A stretch of 64,000 nucleotides of DNA from Paenibacillus tengchongensis (GCF_008973665.1 NZ_WACP01000014.1:1-64000), one strand, 5' to 3'; positions 34,241 through 42,635 are shown, numbered from the stretch's first letter. Made by a program: numbers and translations. The notes: generated by a model from the letters alone, not told the origin.

Positions 34241-34747
34241 ATGCGAAAACTCCAGCTTAAAATTGGCCTTTTTGTCGTTTCCATTATGGTGCTTTCTGGG
34301 TGTACGAATTCTGCTCCGGCTTCAACGCAGGAATCCAATTCGCCCGCAGTTACCAGCAAGGCTTCCCCTGCCGCTTCCATAGTCCCCACTGCAACATCAA
34401 AGTATACAAATAAGAATTTAGGATTTTCATTGGAATTACCGGCGAGCTGGGAAAATAAATATTCCATTGACGAAAATGATACCGCTGTAGCCTTCTTGCA
34501 CAAAGAATCTATAGGGAAAAGTAGTGCGCAAGGCGAATTATTTGCGATCATACGTTATCCCGGTAAAATGACCACTGAACAAGCGCAGCAAGGAGCCGGC
34601 GTGAGGAGCCTTGTATTAAGTACAGATAAATATTCTTATGTCTTAGCCTATCCATCAGGCGTCGAATATACAGATGAAACAAAAGACGATTATATTAAAA
34701 TGTCTGAGGATATTGCTGCAATTTCAAAAACAGTGAAGACAAATTAG
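34241..34747 (+). CDS. Small lipoprotein of unknown function (first of a pair)
   Basis: A 168-residue exported lipoprotein: signal 1-19, lipobox LSGC with Cys20, Ser/Ala/Thr-rich spacer (about 21-55). The globular part starts at SKYTNKNLGFSLELPASWE, resembling PsbP-like folds of other Gram-positive lipoproteins (weak inference). CAAGGAGAAT precedes ATG 34241. Its middle and C-terminus are echoed by the decayed chimera at 15333-16063. It is followed by its own terminator and then the Amidase_6 gene. Confidence 0.8.
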   Translation: MRKLQLKIGLFVVSIMVLSGCTNSAPASTQESNSPAVTSKASPAASIVPTATSKYTNKNLGFSLELPASWENKYSIDENDTAVAFLHKESIGKSSAQGELFAIIRYPGKMTTEQAQQGAGVRSLVLSTDKYSYVLAYPSGVEYTDETKDDYIKMSEDIAAISKTVKTN

Positions 34748-34756
34748 TGCTTTACC

Positions 34757-34797
34757 AAAAACGGCTTTGTTCGCAGGTTTGCGGCAAAGTCGTTTTT
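34757..34797 (+). terminator. Terminator of the first lipoprotein gene
   Basis: A 13-bp stem (34757-34769 with 34785-34797, one G-U pair) ending in a run of five T. It lies 10 nt past the stop. Confidence 0.85.
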
Positions 34798-35040
34798 CTT
34801 ATGCATACCCATACATAATTCACTAAAAAACCATAAAATACATTAAAAAACTATATTATTACATGGGAAAATATATTAATAAAGTATACCATTAGGTAGA
34901 TTCACCTGCTTGTCACAATAACCCTTCATGAAGATCCGGAGGTGATATTCTAATATCGGAAAATGATTGATTTCACAATGGTTGTCCAGTGTGGTACACG
35001 GTCATTGCTCGAAAATTAATATGGGAAGAGGGATGTAATC

Positions 35041-36153
35041 ATGTTTAAAAGAGTGGCTTCTTTATTGTTTGCAGTGATAATGGTATTTAGTATGAGCGCC
35101 AGTGTGTTCGCCAGTGAACAGAAATTTTCTGAAGATTCAGCCGCTTTAGAATTAAAAAGCATCGAAGCTGCATACGATGATATCAAGGAACAAATTGTGG
35201 AGGACTACCAGTCTCTTTACCAGTTGGATCATTTCACGTATGACTATGATGCGCGAGTCGAACAAGAAACTAAATATTATGACATCAACATTTATGTCGA
35301 TATGGCCCTGACGAGACATCCCTCTGACAGTCCTTTTGTTAAAGGCATGGAAAAAGCATTGCATGAAAGCACCGATGAGCTTGAGGCTGCATCCATTCAG
35401 AAGGAAATCGATGCTTATGTGAGTGAAATTGAGGAATTATATTATAATATTCCGTACCGTTCAACGTTTACCTACACAGTTCTCCTCAACGACACCGCGG
35501 GTTTGGCTTCCAGAGGTTCCACTCCCCCCTATCAAATCTACTACAGAACAGACGCAGTAGATAATGTTGTGCTGACGGAGACTGAAAACCTGTCAGAAGT
35601 TGAGAACGCTACAGAATCATTCGCCAATGGTTACAACAGTGCAATTGAGAGTGTTCCGGCTGTTGCCGGAGCTAACAGATTGCTTGCTGCATCGTTTACA
35701 TATAATAAGATTGCCGCAAGAGATTGGGCATATGCAAATTGGAATGCAACTCCTGAATTCCCTTCGTCTGCAGTAGATGGAACAGATTGCGCGAACTTTG
35801 TATCCAAAGCTCTGAATAATGGCGGTGTTCCTCAAGATAAGACAGGAAAATGGTATCAGGCCTCCACTTGGGGCGGCTGGCCGGGAGACCATTGGTTTAG
35901 AACCGGTTACAATGGCATCAATGGCGTAGTAATCTATATGGTGAATAAGGGGTACTTTGCTAAGCAGTCGAGCGTAAGCAAGGTTGGTGCAGGAAGTATA
36001 ATGTATTGGAATGCCGAAAGTCATGTCGCTTTAGTCACTTATGGCGATGGAGTGAAAATTATGTATACTCAGCACGGTGCGTCCCAAACGAAGGATACAG
36101 TATACAAATCTGAAAATGCTTCTTTCTATACACCTACCAGTAGTATCCTGTAG
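35041..36153 (+). CDS. Secreted Amidase_6-domain protein
   Basis: A 370-residue exported protein: signal 1-24 (cleavage after VFA), a charged helical region (about 30-140), and a C-terminal putative amidase domain (PF12671-like, about 218-365). That domain has YNKIAARDWAYANWNATPEFPS, nucleophile Cys in DGTDCANFVSKAL and His in ESHVALVT. Such domains are papain-fold hydrolases thought to act on cell-wall or peptide bonds. AGAGGGATG precedes ATG 35041. It sits between two lipoprotein genes; the whole gene is absent from the paralogous locus at 15.3 kb. The 293-bp gap upstream is AT-rich and holds an unexplained GGAGGTGATA element at about 34940. Confidence 0.82.
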   Translation: MFKRVASLLFAVIMVFSMSASVFASEQKFSEDSAALELKSIEAAYDDIKEQIVEDYQSLYQLDHFTYDYDARVEQETKYYDINIYVDMALTRHPSDSPFVKGMEKALHESTDELEAASIQKEIDAYVSEIEELYYNIPYRSTFTYTVLLNDTAGLASRGSTPPYQIYYRTDAVDNVVLTETENLSEVENATESFANGYNSAIESVPAVAGANRLLAASFTYNKIAARDWAYANWNATPEFPSSAVDGTDCANFVSKALNNGGVPQDKTGKWYQASTWGGWPGDHWFRTGYNGINGVVIYMVNKGYFAKQSSVSKVGAGSIMYWNAESHVALVTYGDGVKIMYTQHGASQTKDTVYKSENASFYTPTSSIL

Positions 36154-36186
36154 TGTATTCAAAACAGCCTTGAAAAGGAGATAGGA

Positions 36187-36648
36187 ATGAAGACAATATC
36201 AATCGTTTTCCTGGCTATTATTCTTAGTGTGTTTATAGTATCCTGCAGTAATGAGTCGTCAGCCGAAAGGCAGCACTATGCAGGGTATATCGCTTTGGAG
36301 GAGGATACGCTCAAAGTAAATGATTTCGAGTTTATAAAGTCCGAAGACGCAGAGCGGGTGAAAGCGTTAGGGTTGACGGACAAAGATATGCCTAACGGTT
36401 ACTACATTTACGATACATCGGATGAAATAAAGGTCTTCACTGTGGACAGTCATACAGAATATACATTCTATGATACAGGGACTCTGTTTGTAGAAGATAA
36501 GGATGGCAACCGGATCTATACCACGACAAGCAAGCAGGAGTTTATGACTTTTTTGTATGGAGACCATGAGGTGCCATTGAAAAGTCCGTTTGAAATAGTT
36601 ACACAGGGAGAAAAGGTGATTTCAATTAAAGAGATTTTTGTGAATTGA
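36187..36648 (+). CDS. Small lipoprotein of unknown function (second of the pair)
   Basis: A 153-residue lipoprotein: signal with lipobox IVSC (Cys20), then one compact domain with YAGYIALEEDTLKVNDFEFI and KDMPNGYYIYDT, and a C-terminus ending VISIKEIFVN. AAAGGAG precedes ATG 36187, 33 nt after the amidase stop, so they are probably cotranscribed. A frameshifted but very similar C-terminal copy is present in the chimera at 15333-16063. The function is unknown; similar small secreted domains are common in Paenibacillus and Bacillus lipoproteins. Confidence 0.8.
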   Translation: MKTISIVFLAIILSVFIVSCSNESSAERQHYAGYIALEEDTLKVNDFEFIKSEDAERVKALGLTDKDMPNGYYIYDTSDEIKVFTVDSHTEYTFYDTGTLFVEDKDGNRIYTTTSKQEFMTFLYGDHEVPLKSPFEIVTQGEKVISIKEIFVN

Positions 36649-36667
36649 AGCAACGGACCAAAAAACG

Positions 36668-36709
36668 AGAGAGACTGCCGACGGATTGTCGGCAGTCTCT
36701 CTTGTTTTA
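36668..36709 (+). terminator. Strong terminator after the second lipoprotein
   Basis: A perfect 15-bp stem (36668-36682 with 36688-36702), 5-nt loop, then TGTTTTA. It is homologous to the eroded hairpin at 16085-16119. Confidence 0.9.
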
Positions 36710-36736
36710 TTAGAAATCGGATCTGCAAAAACCGGG

Positions 36737-37741
36737 TTATTGAACACTTGAAATGTATTGAAAATTATTTATAAAACCATCTTTAGATATAAAAACTGTT
36801 GTATATTCTTTTGATTCAAAATCATAATAGTAGATACCTCTTTGATCATTTACTATAGATGTAACATATAACCCTTTTCCATCAGCCGAGAAATTCGCTC
36901 CATCCACCAGCATCCGTTCGGGTGGCAGTTTAAACTCCTCAATCTCTTGTGAACGAATATCGATAGCAACGGCTTTAGACAATTCTTCTGAGTTGTATTC
37001 TTTGTCGTAAATGGCTATGGTCTTATTATCTTTCAGGTTAACCATCAGAATTTTAATCCAGGCATGGACTGAAAGGAAATTGGAGGTGTCCTTAAAGGAA
37101 TAATCTGTTTCATAAACTGAAAATAACGGCATAGAATAGTTATTTTCATCAGATAAAAATTGTTTTTCTATTACCTCCCTGTCTTGACTGTAAGAAAATG
37201 CAGAGATGTAGATATGTTCTGTTTCCGGATTGATAGCGATGGTTTCTACGTTGGTATCTTCATCGCCCCAGTATGAAATAACACCGCTCTGCTTATCCAG
37301 CATGCCTAACCGTAATACCTTATCTGTAGAAGCTACAAAAAAGACCTTTTCTTCTGCAGGTATGATTTGATTGACCGCACGCAGATTTGTGGTTAGTTGA
37401 ACCTCTTCTTTGGTCTCTGTATGATACCTGAATATTTGATCTCTATTATTCTTATCTTTTTTAGTATAATACACTGCTTTATCCTTCGAATCATAAACTC
37501 CCAATGGATACTGTGTCGTGTACGGGAAATTATAGATTTCTGTTACTTCCCCTGTCTTAGGTGCATACTGGTAGATCGTGGTTAACATTTCTTCTTTATC
37601 CGGTTGAAGGTATGTAGTACATGTGATTGACAAAGAATCATTAGGCTGCTCTTGTAATTTGGAATTATTGTTACAGCCTATCAGCAAGAATATGAAAAGT
37701 ATGCAAAGTAGCATACCCCTTAGATTAGTTCTAGTTCTCAT
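36737..37741 (-). CDS. Lipoprotein with TolB/WD-like beta-propeller
   Basis: A 334-residue lipoprotein: signal with lipobox LIGC (Cys23), then repeated beta-strand blades (YAPKTGEVTEIYNFPYTTQYPLG, YDSKDKAVYYT, INPETEHIYISAF, FSADGKGLYVTS) typical of a six- or seven-bladed propeller. No catalytic residues are evident, so a binding role outside the membrane is likely. Its ATG overlaps the stop of the upstream gene (TAATG), so it is translationally coupled to the unknown secreted protein. Present only in the right copy of the duplicated locus. Confidence 0.75.
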   Translation of the reverse strand: MRTRTNLRGMLLCILFIFLLIGCNNNSKLQEQPNDSLSITCTTYLQPDKEEMLTTIYQYAPKTGEVTEIYNFPYTTQYPLGVYDSKDKAVYYTKKDKNNRDQIFRYHTETKEEVQLTTNLRAVNQIIPAEEKVFFVASTDKVLRLGMLDKQSGVISYWGDEDTNVETIAINPETEHIYISAFSYSQDREVIEKQFLSDENNYSMPLFSVYETDYSFKDTSNFLSVHAWIKILMVNLKDNKTIAIYDKEYNSEELSKAVAIDIRSQEIEEFKLPPERMLVDGANFSADGKGLYVTSIVNDQRGIYYYDFESKEYTTVFISKDGFINNFQYISSVQ

Positions 37742-38517
37742 TAACGATTATAGTAATAGCTTCCACTAAAGGAAAGCGTAGCACTATAAGTATATCCAAA
37801 CATTACACCTGACCATTTCCAAATGTCTAAAACGGCATTCGCCAGCGTTCCGTTATCATTTTTTGTCACAATTTTTGTAATGCCATTGGCTGTTGCTGTA
37901 ATTTTTGTTCCTGATTTGGGATTGTCATATTGACCTTTAGTAGCTACATCTCCTACTACCAAATTGTTACTATTATCGCCCATAATATCATCGAATACTG
38001 TGAATCTTCCTACGCCTGAAACTTTGCTGTCAGTAATAGTAATTGTATTATTACTTGCTCCATATACATAAGTTCCATTAGCGGCCGTAGCATATGTAGA
38101 TATTGCTGATATTGCTGATTTTGCGTTGTCAATCGTATTGATTTGTCCGTCAGAACCATACGAGACTACGGTTCCCGGTTGAGGCTTTTCATTTTCAATG
38201 TAGTAAACGGGTAAGTGCCGTGCTTCTTCTCTGATCTCATCAAGCACTTTGTTATATTCGTCTAGTGAAAGCGGACTATTGGGTACGGCGGGATTTTCCC
38301 TGCTTAAATCTACTACAGCAGCTTTATTGATCTTTGCAGCAGGTAATCCTTGTTTTGTAATGACAGGATTATTGTCCTGATCAAAGGTAATGACCGTACC
38401 CGCCGGCATTTGACTGGGTATAATTCCTCTTTCTGCATTTGTTGAAGCTACAGCCAGACTTGGACTTAATAGAGATGTAACAAGTAAACTGGATAAAATC
38501 ATTTTTCTTGTCTTCAT
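37741..38517 (-). CDS. Secreted protein of unknown function
   Basis: A 258-residue exported protein with a clear signal (1-24, cleavage near AVAS). The N-terminal part has two GT(V)V(I/S).. segments (PAGTVITFDQDN and QPGTVVSYGSDGQ). The C-terminal part reads GVGRFTVFDDIMGDNSNNLVVGDVATKGQYDNPKSG, probably a beta-rich domain, and ends in aromatic GSYYYNR. I do not recognise the family. It is the first gene of a two-gene operon with the propeller lipoprotein; AAGGAAGG lies before ATG 38517. The pair might form a secreted ligand and its surface partner; that is speculation. Confidence 0.7.
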   Translation of the reverse strand: MKTRKMILSSLLVTSLLSPSLAVASTNAERGIIPSQMPAGTVITFDQDNNPVITKQGLPAAKINKAAVVDLSRENPAVPNSPLSLDEYNKVLDEIREEARHLPVYYIENEKPQPGTVVSYGSDGQINTIDNAKSAISAISTYATAANGTYVYGASNNTITITDSKVSGVGRFTVFDDIMGDNSNNLVVGDVATKGQYDNPKSGTKITATANGITKIVTKNDNGTLANAVLDIWKWSGVMFGYTYSATLSFSGSYYYNR

Positions 38518-38603
38518 AGCCCATACCTTCCTTTTAATGTTTTTAATTGCCTGATAATAGAATATATGGAGTGTGGATAAAAAATCAATTTTCTATAATC
38601 TAT

Positions 38604-39165
38604 TTATTGGAATAAATATGTATTATTTGTGTCAGTTATTTTCTGCAACGCTTGGACATAACGCGATCTCGCAATGATAAAGTAGATGCTCTGGATGGCC
38701 AGAAATACCAGTGATACTGTAATAGTAACCGTAGTGACATCGTCATAGGTGAGACGTATATGTTCCAGCATAGGCTTCAGCACGACAAACGTTTGTATCG
38801 TCGATACCGGAACCGGAATCAAAAAGATAAAAGCAATTTGCTTCGTAGCCGCCATGTTCATTTCTCTGCTGCTAAGTCCGAGCTTGGAAAGTGCACGGTA
38901 CGTCCGGCTGTCGGCGGATAACTCCGTATAAAGCTTGAAGTATAAAAAGCTTGCCGTTGAAATCGAGAAGATAGAAAAACTTGGGCCTGCTTAGTAAATC
39001 GGCTGATAATTTATTGTAAAATATCATTAGATTTCCAAATTCCTTATTGCGGGATTTCAAAAAAGCGCTGATCGAGTAAAGCACAAAAAAGACCGCAAAA
39101 ATAAATACCACGAACGCAGCAACCCGCATGCTGACTAACGTCAATGCGCCCACCGGCGCCAGCAT
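38604..39165 (-). pseudogene. Remnant of a second bceB-like permease gene
   Basis: Three blocks match the intact permease at 16135-18087 in order. The 5' block (about 39145-39040) reads TLVSMRVAAFVVFIFAVFFVLYSISAFLKSRNKEFG. The middle block (about 39030-38975) reads NKLSADLLSRPKFF. The 3' block (about 38965-38635) corresponds to FLYFKLYTELSADSRTYRALSKLGLSSREMNMAATKQIAF through SRYVQALQK. Two large internal deletions and a frame change remove most of the protein, including the extracellular domain. No ATPase gene remains beside it. Confidence 0.88.
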
Positions 39166-39196
39166 TGCTCAAAGGGAAAAACTCCCGTTTAAGCAA
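39165..39196. terminator. Imperfect hairpin at the edge of the sulfatase cluster
   Basis: TTGCT (39165-39169) pairs with AGCAA (39192-39196), with an inner AAAGGG/CCC-TTT and an A-rich loop; on the minus strand a T5 run lies in the loop. It is 14 nt past the radical-SAM stop and is a plausible terminator for it. Confidence 0.5.
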
Positions 39197-39209
39197 CACC
39201 GGATCAGGT

Positions 39210-40334
39210 TTACAGCCATTCCTTTCTCACCTTGCTGGCCAGCTGTTCCATGCGCGCCCTGGAGTATGCGTAAATCTTCTTGTAGCTCGCACAAAAATAA
39301 TCAGGATAAACGCCGGCCTGACCATCCTGCGGACCGCGGTTTCTCGGACAACCGCCATGGCACAGGTCCAGAAACTCACACGTTCTGCATGAATCGGGAA
39401 GAGCCGGCTTCATGCGGAGGAACCTATCGTAATTGGGATGCGATAACAGAGCTTCGAGTGAATCTGTCCCGGCATTGCCCAGTTTATAATCGTCATGAAT
39501 GTGAAAATCACAGGGGTAAGCATCTCCGTTCTGCTCCAGGATCAAAGTTTGGGGACAAGCGGACATATGCGTGCATATTCCCCCGCCGCCGCCTAAATAG
39601 GCCTGCAGCAAATGGTCAAAGAAGCGTTCGGAAAACAGCGGTTGTCCATCGTTAAACCAGATATCGAATACGTCGCACAGGAACTGTCCGTATTGCTCTG
39701 CCGTAATCAGAAATTGTGCAGGCTTGCCCGGGTCTTGAGCGCGGAAATCCATGGCGGGTATAAATTGCAAATAATTGAGTTGCTCCTCCCGGAAGAAGCT
39801 GATCATTTCCTTGGCCCTGTCCACATTGCCTGCGTGAACAACAGTCAATATATTGAACTCCACCCTGTGCCTGCGCAGCTGCCCGATTCCGGCCATCACC
39901 CGTTTAAAGCTTCCTGTTCCATTCGCGTAGGTCCGTCTGGCATCATGAATAGGTGCAGGCCCGTCCAGACTAACGCCTATAAAAAAGCAATATTCTTGAA
40001 AGAAGCGGGCCCACTCTTCAGTAATTAACGTACCGTTGGTTTGCAGTGAGTTGCCGATGGCTGTATTGGGTTTGGCGTATTTGGCCTGGAGATAGACCAC
40101 TTCACGGAAAAAATCAAGGCCCGCCAGAAGCGGCTCTCCTCCCTGCCAGGCGAACGTTGCAGTTCCATTCGTTTGCTTCATGTACTGGCTGATCAATCTC
40201 TGCAGCAAAGCGGAGTCGATCCGGTTGATTTTGGGGCCGGGCCGTCCGGCACAGCCGCTGTAGTAGCAATAATCGCAGGCAAGGTTACAGTCTTCCGCGA
40301 CCGTTTTCCACATAATACTCAGATTGTTATTCAT
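39210..40334 (-). CDS. Anaerobic sulfatase-maturating radical SAM enzyme (anSME-like)
   Basis: A 374-residue radical SAM enzyme that oxidises the active-site Cys or Ser of sulfatases to formylglycine without oxygen. The SAM cluster motif is CNLACDYC at residues 16-23 (Cys16, Cys20, Cys23). The SPASM-type auxiliary cluster cysteines are at GGGICTHMSACPQT, GDAYPCDF and SCRTCEFLDLCHGGCP near the C-terminus. Also visible are WQGGEP and SLDGP. The start ATG 40334 overlaps the stop of the upstream FGE gene by 8 nt, so translation is coupled; an earlier ATG at 40364 is possible. It shares the operon with an aerobic maturase. Confidence 0.92.
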   Translation of the reverse strand: MNNNLSIMWKTVAEDCNLACDYCYYSGCAGRPGPKINRIDSALLQRLISQYMKQTNGTATFAWQGGEPLLAGLDFFREVVYLQAKYAKPNTAIGNSLQTNGTLITEEWARFFQEYCFFIGVSLDGPAPIHDARRTYANGTGSFKRVMAGIGQLRRHRVEFNILTVVHAGNVDRAKEMISFFREEQLNYLQFIPAMDFRAQDPGKPAQFLITAEQYGQFLCDVFDIWFNDGQPLFSERFFDHLLQAYLGGGGGICTHMSACPQTLILEQNGDAYPCDFHIHDDYKLGNAGTDSLEALLSHPNYDRFLRMKPALPDSCRTCEFLDLCHGGCPRNRGPQDGQAGVYPDYFCASYKKIYAYSRARMEQLASKVRKEWL

Positions 40335-41337
40335 TGAAGTTAGCTGCACAGCGGAAGCCGACATTGCCTGAAGAGCTGTCCGGTGTATTCTTATTGCGGG
40401 CGGCTACCCGGTACCGGTTACAGTAAGAATCATGACACAGATAAGAACCGCCTCTCATGGACCTCAGGTTTCCTCTTCCCCTTCCCAAAGGATTAATACC
40501 AGTTGTTTGCCGATGATAATTAGGGTCGAACACATCTGCACACCATTCCCATACATTACCTGCCATGTTGAAGAACCCGAATCCATTCGGCTCATATTCA
40601 TCCACCGGGGAGGTTCCTATGTAACCATCGGCTGCATCATTGCTGCCCGGGAACTCTCCCTGCCAAATATTGCACCTATGCTTGCCATCAGGAGTCAGCT
40701 CGTTTCCCCACGGGTACCTGGACCCCTCAAGGCCTCCCCGCGCCGCGTACTCCCATTCCGCCTCCGTCGGCAGGCGCTTGCCTGCCCATTGACAATATGC
40801 CTGGGCATCATTCCATGTTACATGTACGACGGGATGATCCATCCGCTCTTCCACAGAGGAGCCTTTTCCTTCCGGATGCATCCAGTCTGCCCCCTCAATG
40901 ACATGCCACCACGGCGTCTGCCTAACCATCGTAGACGGGTTGGACCGTTGGTCGGGTGGTAACAGCAGATGAAATACAAAGGAGTTGCCGAATGTCTCGG
41001 CTTCCGTCCGGTAACGGGTATCTTGGACAAAATCTTTAAACTGCGCGTTAGTCACGGCGTACCTGTCCAGGGAAAAGGGAGAAATCCGCACCTCTCGAGC
41101 GGGTCCCTCCCCATCCGCCGCAAAGCCTTCGGTGCTGTCGGTACCCATACGGTAGCAGCCTCCCTCCAACCGGATCATGGCCGGGCTTACAGGCGCAGAC
41201 GATTTAGGGTGTATTGCTCTCTTCGGGCCGTACTCCTGTTTAACAGTCATTCGTTTACGGATGATCCGATCAACAGCTGCTGCTCCACGCCCTGGCGCAC
41301 AGCAGGAAGACTTCTTAACTTGCCCGTTGGTCGTCAT
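40327..41337 (-). CDS. Formylglycine-generating enzyme (aerobic sulfatase maturase)
   Basis: A 336-residue FGE-sulfatase-domain protein. The two redox/copper-binding active-site cysteines are conserved as Cys301 and Cys306 in GGSYLCHDSYCNRYR, five residues apart as in human SUMF1, followed by NTPDSSSGNVGFRCAAN. It should use O2 to convert the Cys of a CxPxR motif to formylglycine. The N-terminus has a vicinal Cys pair (SSCCAPGRG), seen in some bacterial FGEs. AAGGTGAA favours ATG 41337; a further ATG at 41370 overlaps the stop of the broken binding-protein gene (TAATG). Its natural client is the Cys-type sulfatase at 43562. Confidence 0.93.
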   Translation of the reverse strand: MTTNGQVKKSSCCAPGRGAAAVDRIIRKRMTVKQEYGPKRAIHPKSSAPVSPAMIRLEGGCYRMGTDSTEGFAADGEGPAREVRISPFSLDRYAVTNAQFKDFVQDTRYRTEAETFGNSFVFHLLLPPDQRSNPSTMVRQTPWWHVIEGADWMHPEGKGSSVEERMDHPVVHVTWNDAQAYCQWAGKRLPTEAEWEYAARGGLEGSRYPWGNELTPDGKHRCNIWQGEFPGSNDAADGYIGTSPVDEYEPNGFGFFNMAGNVWEWCADVFDPNYHRQTTGINPLGRGRGNLRSMRGGSYLCHDSYCNRYRVAARNKNTPDSSSGNVGFRCAANFNE

Positions 41338-41369
41338 ATGCACTTCACCTTTCATTCCTTCAAATGACA

Positions 41370-41610
41370 TTATTCCAAAGCCTGCTGTACAAAGCTATCG
41401 TTGACGCCCTGCCGGAAATCAATTTCTTTCTTCTGAAAGCCGTTCTGAAGGAGAATCCCGGCGGTTGCTTCCTGGGCTGCCAAAGCCTCTTCCTAGTCCA
41501 ATCTTTTTACCCTTTAGATCCTGAACTGTAGCAATTTTGCTGTCGGCCGGCACGAGTATGGCGTTCTTGCCTTCTCCGATCAAGCCGACAACCTGAAGCC
41601 GCCTTGCTTT
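41370..41610 (-). pseudogene. Remnant of an SsuA/TauA-like substrate-binding protein gene
   Basis: On the minus strand the text VVGLIGEGKNAILVPADSKIATVQDLKGKKIGL, typical of the ligand-binding lobe of aliphatic-sulfonate or taurine binding proteins, runs from about 41605 to 41490. The next part is missing. The extreme C-terminus resumes as GILLQNGFQKKEIDFRQGVNDSFVQQALE to TAA at 41372-41370. No signal peptide or N-terminal lobe remains. The stop overlaps an ATG of the FGE frame, so the gene once headed that operon. Confidence 0.82.
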
Positions 41611-41664
41611 ATGCCTCCAATTCAGATGAAAATAATAGGTATTACAACGTTAAGTATCCATTGA

Positions 41665-41680
41665 TTGACTACAAAGTCAA
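41665..41680. promoter_or_regulatory. Palindrome TTGACT-4-AGTCAA, operator candidate 1
   Basis: A perfect 6-4-6 inverted repeat lying upstream of the minus-strand sulfatase-maturase genes. A second copy of the same motif is at 41828-41843, 163 bp away, suggesting a dimeric regulator binding both sides of the divergent promoter. Confidence 0.6.
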
Positions 41681-41787
41681 TTAGTATCGTGAGTAAATCA
41701 TAGCAGCCGGAAAATTTAAATGTCAATCCCTTTCATTCTCCTTATCATTACACAAGAACATATTATTCCGCCTATTATACTTGGGTA

Positions 41788-41817
41788 TTGACACTGGAAT
41801 GATTTAGGTGCTAAGAT
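41788..41817 (+). promoter_or_regulatory. Promoter of the SsuBC-like/sulfatase operon
   Basis: TTGACA (41788-41793), 18-bp spacer, TAAGAT (41812-41817). The second operator candidate starts 11 nt downstream of the -10, a position suited to repression. Confidence 0.65.
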
Positions 41818-41827
41818 CACCAACAAC

Positions 41828-41843
41828 GTGACTAAGAAGTCAA
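41828..41843. promoter_or_regulatory. Palindrome GTGACT-4-AGTCAA, operator candidate 2
   Basis: Nearly identical to the 41665-41680 site (one mismatch in the left arm). It lies between the transcription start and the AGGAG ribosome binding site of the ATPase gene. Confidence 0.6.
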
Positions 41844-41870
41844 TCAGTTACCGGGATAGGAGTGAATGCC

Positions 41871-42635
41871 ATGCAGCCAGTGTTAGCCATTCATGAGGTG
41901 AGCAAAACATTTTATACCGACCAACAAGTTACTCCTGTATTAGACAAAATAAGCCTAAATGTTCAGGAAGGAGATTTCACGGCAATCATTGGACCAAGCG
42001 GCTGCGGCAAGAGTACTCTGCTCAAGATCCTCGCCGGCCTTGACGCCGAATATAGCGGTGATGTTCAACTGAAGGGCGCTCCAATCCTAAGACCATCGCA
42101 GGAAAAAGGGTTTATATTCCAGGAGCATCGTCTCTTCCCCTGGCTCACTGTGGAGAAGAATATTGCTGCCGACCTCTCCCTGCGCGATCCCTCTGTCCGT
42201 AAAGCTGTAGATGAATTGATTGGGCTAGTCAAGCTGAATGGTTTCGAGAAGGCGTATCCGCGCCAGTTATCCGGAGGGATGTCCCAGCGCGTGGCCATTG
42301 CCCGGGCATTGTTACGAAAGCCGGCAGTGCTGCTCCTTGATGAGCCATTTGGCGCACTGGATGCATTCACAAGGAGCCATATGCAGGAAGCCCTGCACGA
42401 TATCTGGCGTTCCAACCGCACGGCGATGGTATTAGTTACTCACGATATTGATGAAGCAGTCTTTCTGTCCACCCGGGTTATTGTCATGGATGCAAGACCG
42501 GGCCGAATTAAAGCAACGGTGCCTATCGACTTGCCTTACCCCCGCAGCAGAGCCAGCCGTTCATTTACGGAACTTCGGACACGTATTCTAAACGAACTGG
42601 AACATCGGGAAGCGCCGGAAGACTACAACATTTAA
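41871..42635 (+). CDS. SsuB/TauB-type ABC ATPase
   Basis: A 254-residue ATPase for uptake of sulfonates, sulfate esters or related anions. Walker A GPSGCGKST, Q-loop FQEHRLFPWLTV, signature LSGGMSQRV, Walker B LLLDEPFGALD and H-loop THDIDEA are intact. The frame is open from GTG 41862, but ATG 41871 lies 9 nt from ATAGGAG. First gene of a three-gene operon with a permease and a sulfatase. No substrate-binding gene is encoded in this operon; the only candidate is the broken one at 41370-41610. Confidence 0.92.
   Translation: MQPVLAIHEVSKTFYTDQQVTPVLDKISLNVQEGDFTAIIGPSGCGKSTLLKILAGLDAEYSGDVQLKGAPILRPSQEKGFIFQEHRLFPWLTVEKNIAADLSLRDPSVRKAVDELIGLVKLNGFEKAYPRQLSGGMSQRVAIARALLRKPAVLLLDEPFGALDAFTRSHMQEALHDIWRSNRTAMVLVTHDIDEAVFLSTRVIVMDARPGRIKATVPIDLPYPRSRASRSFTELRTRILNELEHREAPEDYNI

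Noticed and set aside
37741..38517. Idea that the unknown secreted protein is a lactococcin 972-like bacteriocin
   Set aside because: Size, lack of the family's C-terminal tryptophan/histidine pattern and absence of an adjacent dedicated exporter do not fit.
39170..39211. ACCTGATCCGG on the minus strand after the radical-SAM gene, resembling the 3' part of a TPP riboswitch
   Set aside because: The 5' CUGAGA part would have to lie inside the radical-SAM coding end and is not there. There is no thiamine gene downstream.
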